Below are positions 63,057 to 64,000 of a stretch of DNA of 64,000 nucleotides, one piece after another; within the stretch, counting starts at the first letter, position 1, and every line of letters starts with the position of its first letter. Source of the stretch: Desulfobulbaceae bacterium (lineage in GTDB: Bacteria; Bacteroidota; Ignavibacteria; Kapaibacteriales; UBA2268); the NCBI GenBank assembly GCA_018335795.1, contig JAGXRP010000082.1, forward strand, positions 1 to 64,000, written 5' to 3'. A program made the position numbers and the translations under genes. The notes under the pieces are model-generated. The model saw only the letters and a program-made list of their open reading frames with translations, was not told the DNA's origin and made no database searches.

Positions 63057-63659
63057 ATGTGCTTCCATTCCCAACAATCGAAATCGGCTCAAGAGCTAAA
63101 ACACCGTTTCAAAGCAAAATTTGAGGACGAAGAAGAATTCCGCCCCGAAGTTTACAACGGTTTCCGATTCCCCAAAACACCCGTAATCACAAGAAGCGAT
63201 GTGGGCAATATCCAACTATTCTCTTGGGGATTAATTCCGCATTGGGCAAAAGACAACAGCATCAGGAAGAGCACGCTGAATGCCAGAATTGAAACCATAC
63301 ACGAAAAACCCTCATTCAGAAACGTAGTCCATAACCGTTGTTTGGTACTCGCCGATGGCTTTTTTGAATGGAAATGGTTAGACGAAGCGGGCAAGAAAAA
63401 GCAGAAATACCTCATCACAATGCCGGACAACGACGCCTTTGCCTTTGCGGGGCTCTATAGCCACTGGACCGACCGCAACACAGGCGAAATCATCAGCACC
63501 TACACAATTCTCACTACCGAAGCAATCGGATTGATGCGCGAAATTCATAATTCCAAAAAACGTATGCCCGTAATCTTAGACCGCGCAAACGAACAATTAT
63601 GGCTATCCGGACAAACAGACACACTTCACGAAATAGAATTGATAGCAATTGAAGTTTGA
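63057..63659 (+). CDS. SRAP/HMCES-family abasic-site protein (YedK-like)
   Basis: A 200-aa SRAP protein that shields abasic sites in single-stranded DNA by forming a covalent link through its N-terminal Cys2. MCFHSQ at the start provides Cys2; WGLIPHWAK, then STLNARIET (Asn75), FRNVVHNRCLVLADGFFEW (Glu104) and EIHNSKKRMPVIL (His164) match the catalytic set of E. coli YedK (Cys2, Asn75, Glu105, His160). It begins one base after the umuC stop, so it forms umuD-umuC-SRAP, a damage-tolerance operon in which abasic-site protection and bypass are expressed together. Confidence 0.95.
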   Translation: MCFHSQQSKSAQELKHRFKAKFEDEEEFRPEVYNGFRFPKTPVITRSDVGNIQLFSWGLIPHWAKDNSIRKSTLNARIETIHEKPSFRNVVHNRCLVLADGFFEWKWLDEAGKKKQKYLITMPDNDAFAFAGLYSHWTDRNTGEIISTYTILTTEAIGLMREIHNSKKRMPVILDRANEQLWLSGQTDTLHEIELIAIEV

Positions 63660-63685
63660 GAGCATCTTAGCCCCCACTAAAATAT

Positions 63686-63716
63686 TTTGTTAGTTTTCAT
63701 AAATCTTATATATTTG
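63686..63716 (+). promoter_or_regulatory. Bacteroidota-type promoter for the secreted protein at the right edge
   Basis: TTTG (63686-63689) and TATATTTG (63709-63716) stand exactly 19 bp apart, a full match to the TTTG-N19-TAnnTTTG consensus of Bacteroidota primary promoters. The ATG of the next gene is 28 bp downstream. Confidence 0.75.
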
Positions 63717-63743
63717 TAAGATATTCATATATGGGATTAAAAA

Positions 63744-64000
63744 ATGAGAACTATCCGCCTGAAAATATGTGCATTTTTATTGCTTTGTTTCAGCATTGTC
63801 AATGCAAACGCAATTAGTCCTGTTTTCAATTGGGCTAAATCATTTGGCAGCAATGATAGAGATTATTTCACAAGTTTCGCTATTGATAAGGCAGATAATG
63901 TTTATCTGACCGGTAATTTCATGCTTACCATGGAATTTGGCGCCGGCAATGAATCATTCGATTTGATTTCAAATGGGAAGTATGATTTTTTTGTCGCAAA
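63744..64000 (+). CDS. Secreted propeller-type protein, truncated by the window edge
   Basis: An open frame of at least 85 codons running off the window. It starts MRTIRLKICAFLLLCFSIVN, a signal peptide, and continues with NWAKSFGSNDRDYFTSFAID and DNVYLTGNF, text typical of SBBP-type beta-propeller repeats found in T9SS cargo. The promoter just upstream supports the start at 63744. The C-terminus is not visible, so the sorting domain is a guess. Confidence 0.75.
   Translation, partial: MRTIRLKICAFLLLCFSIVNANAISPVFNWAKSFGSNDRDYFTSFAIDKADNVYLTGNFMLTMEFGAGNESFDLISNGKYDFFVA

Overview
The window looks like a compact, AT-rich chromosome segment from a Gram-negative member of the Bacteroidota/Chlorobiota/Ignavibacteriota/Kapabacteria neighbourhood. 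This is inferred from several type IX secretion system (T9SS) cargo proteins with C-terminal sorting domains, T9SS accessory proteins (PorD-like DUF4835, PorZ-like), lipid A genes (lpxB, lpxK), many outer-membrane beta-barrels and Bacteroidota-type promoters (TTTG / TAnnTTTG). Unlike classic Bacteroides, many genes carry a good Shine-Dalgarno GGAG/AGGAG, and several genes start at TTG. I cannot name the species. I see no rRNA, tRNA, insertion sequence or CRISPR array.

Layout. 1-390: tandem array of a 144-bp unit containing a 92-bp palindrome-ended element. 466-2218: queF-queD-mdh. 2313-8057: T9SS cargo protein, lone receiver domain, CaCA cation exchanger, M48 protease. 8151-11186: FG-GAP/choice-of-anchor-D T9SS cargo protein. 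11280-11895: antitoxin/PIN-toxin pair. 11917-17237: yeaH-spoVR-prkA operon. 17347-22243: NUDIX hydrolase, MsbA-like exporter, chemoreceptor, ApaG. 22359-28659: beta-barrel/SppA fusion, PorD-like protein, two outer-membrane barrels, one with a helix-hairpin-helix. 28649-33683: lpxB, DUF374 acyltransferase, lpxK and a lipoprotein C26 amidohydrolase, behind a barrel and a small membrane protein. 33749-38982: dnaE, folD, RluA-type pseudouridine synthase. 39041-50919: four co-directional T9SS paralogues of the arylsulfotransferase (ASST) propeller class, one with the propeller deleted in frame. 51462-56423: gamma-type trans-sulfuration enzyme, FKBP lipoprotein, ribH, PorZ-like protein. 56435-59056: ECF sigma factor, unusual anti-sigma/beta-barrel fusion, lipoprotein. 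59273-61214: barrel and RlpA. 61344-63659: umuD-umuC-SRAP damage-tolerance operon. 63744-end: start of another secreted propeller protein.

How it fits together. Much of the window serves the cell envelope: lipid A synthesis, envelope proteolysis and folding (M48, SppA, FKBP), envelope stress control (ECF sigma with its odd anti-sigma), and T9SS with cargo. The best candidates for undescribed biology are the anti-sigma protein that seems to join an inner-membrane helix to an outer-membrane-type barrel, the barrel-SppA fusion, the ASST paralogue family with its propeller-less member, and the tandem structured repeats at the left edge. Gene identities come from reading conserved motifs only; no searches were run.
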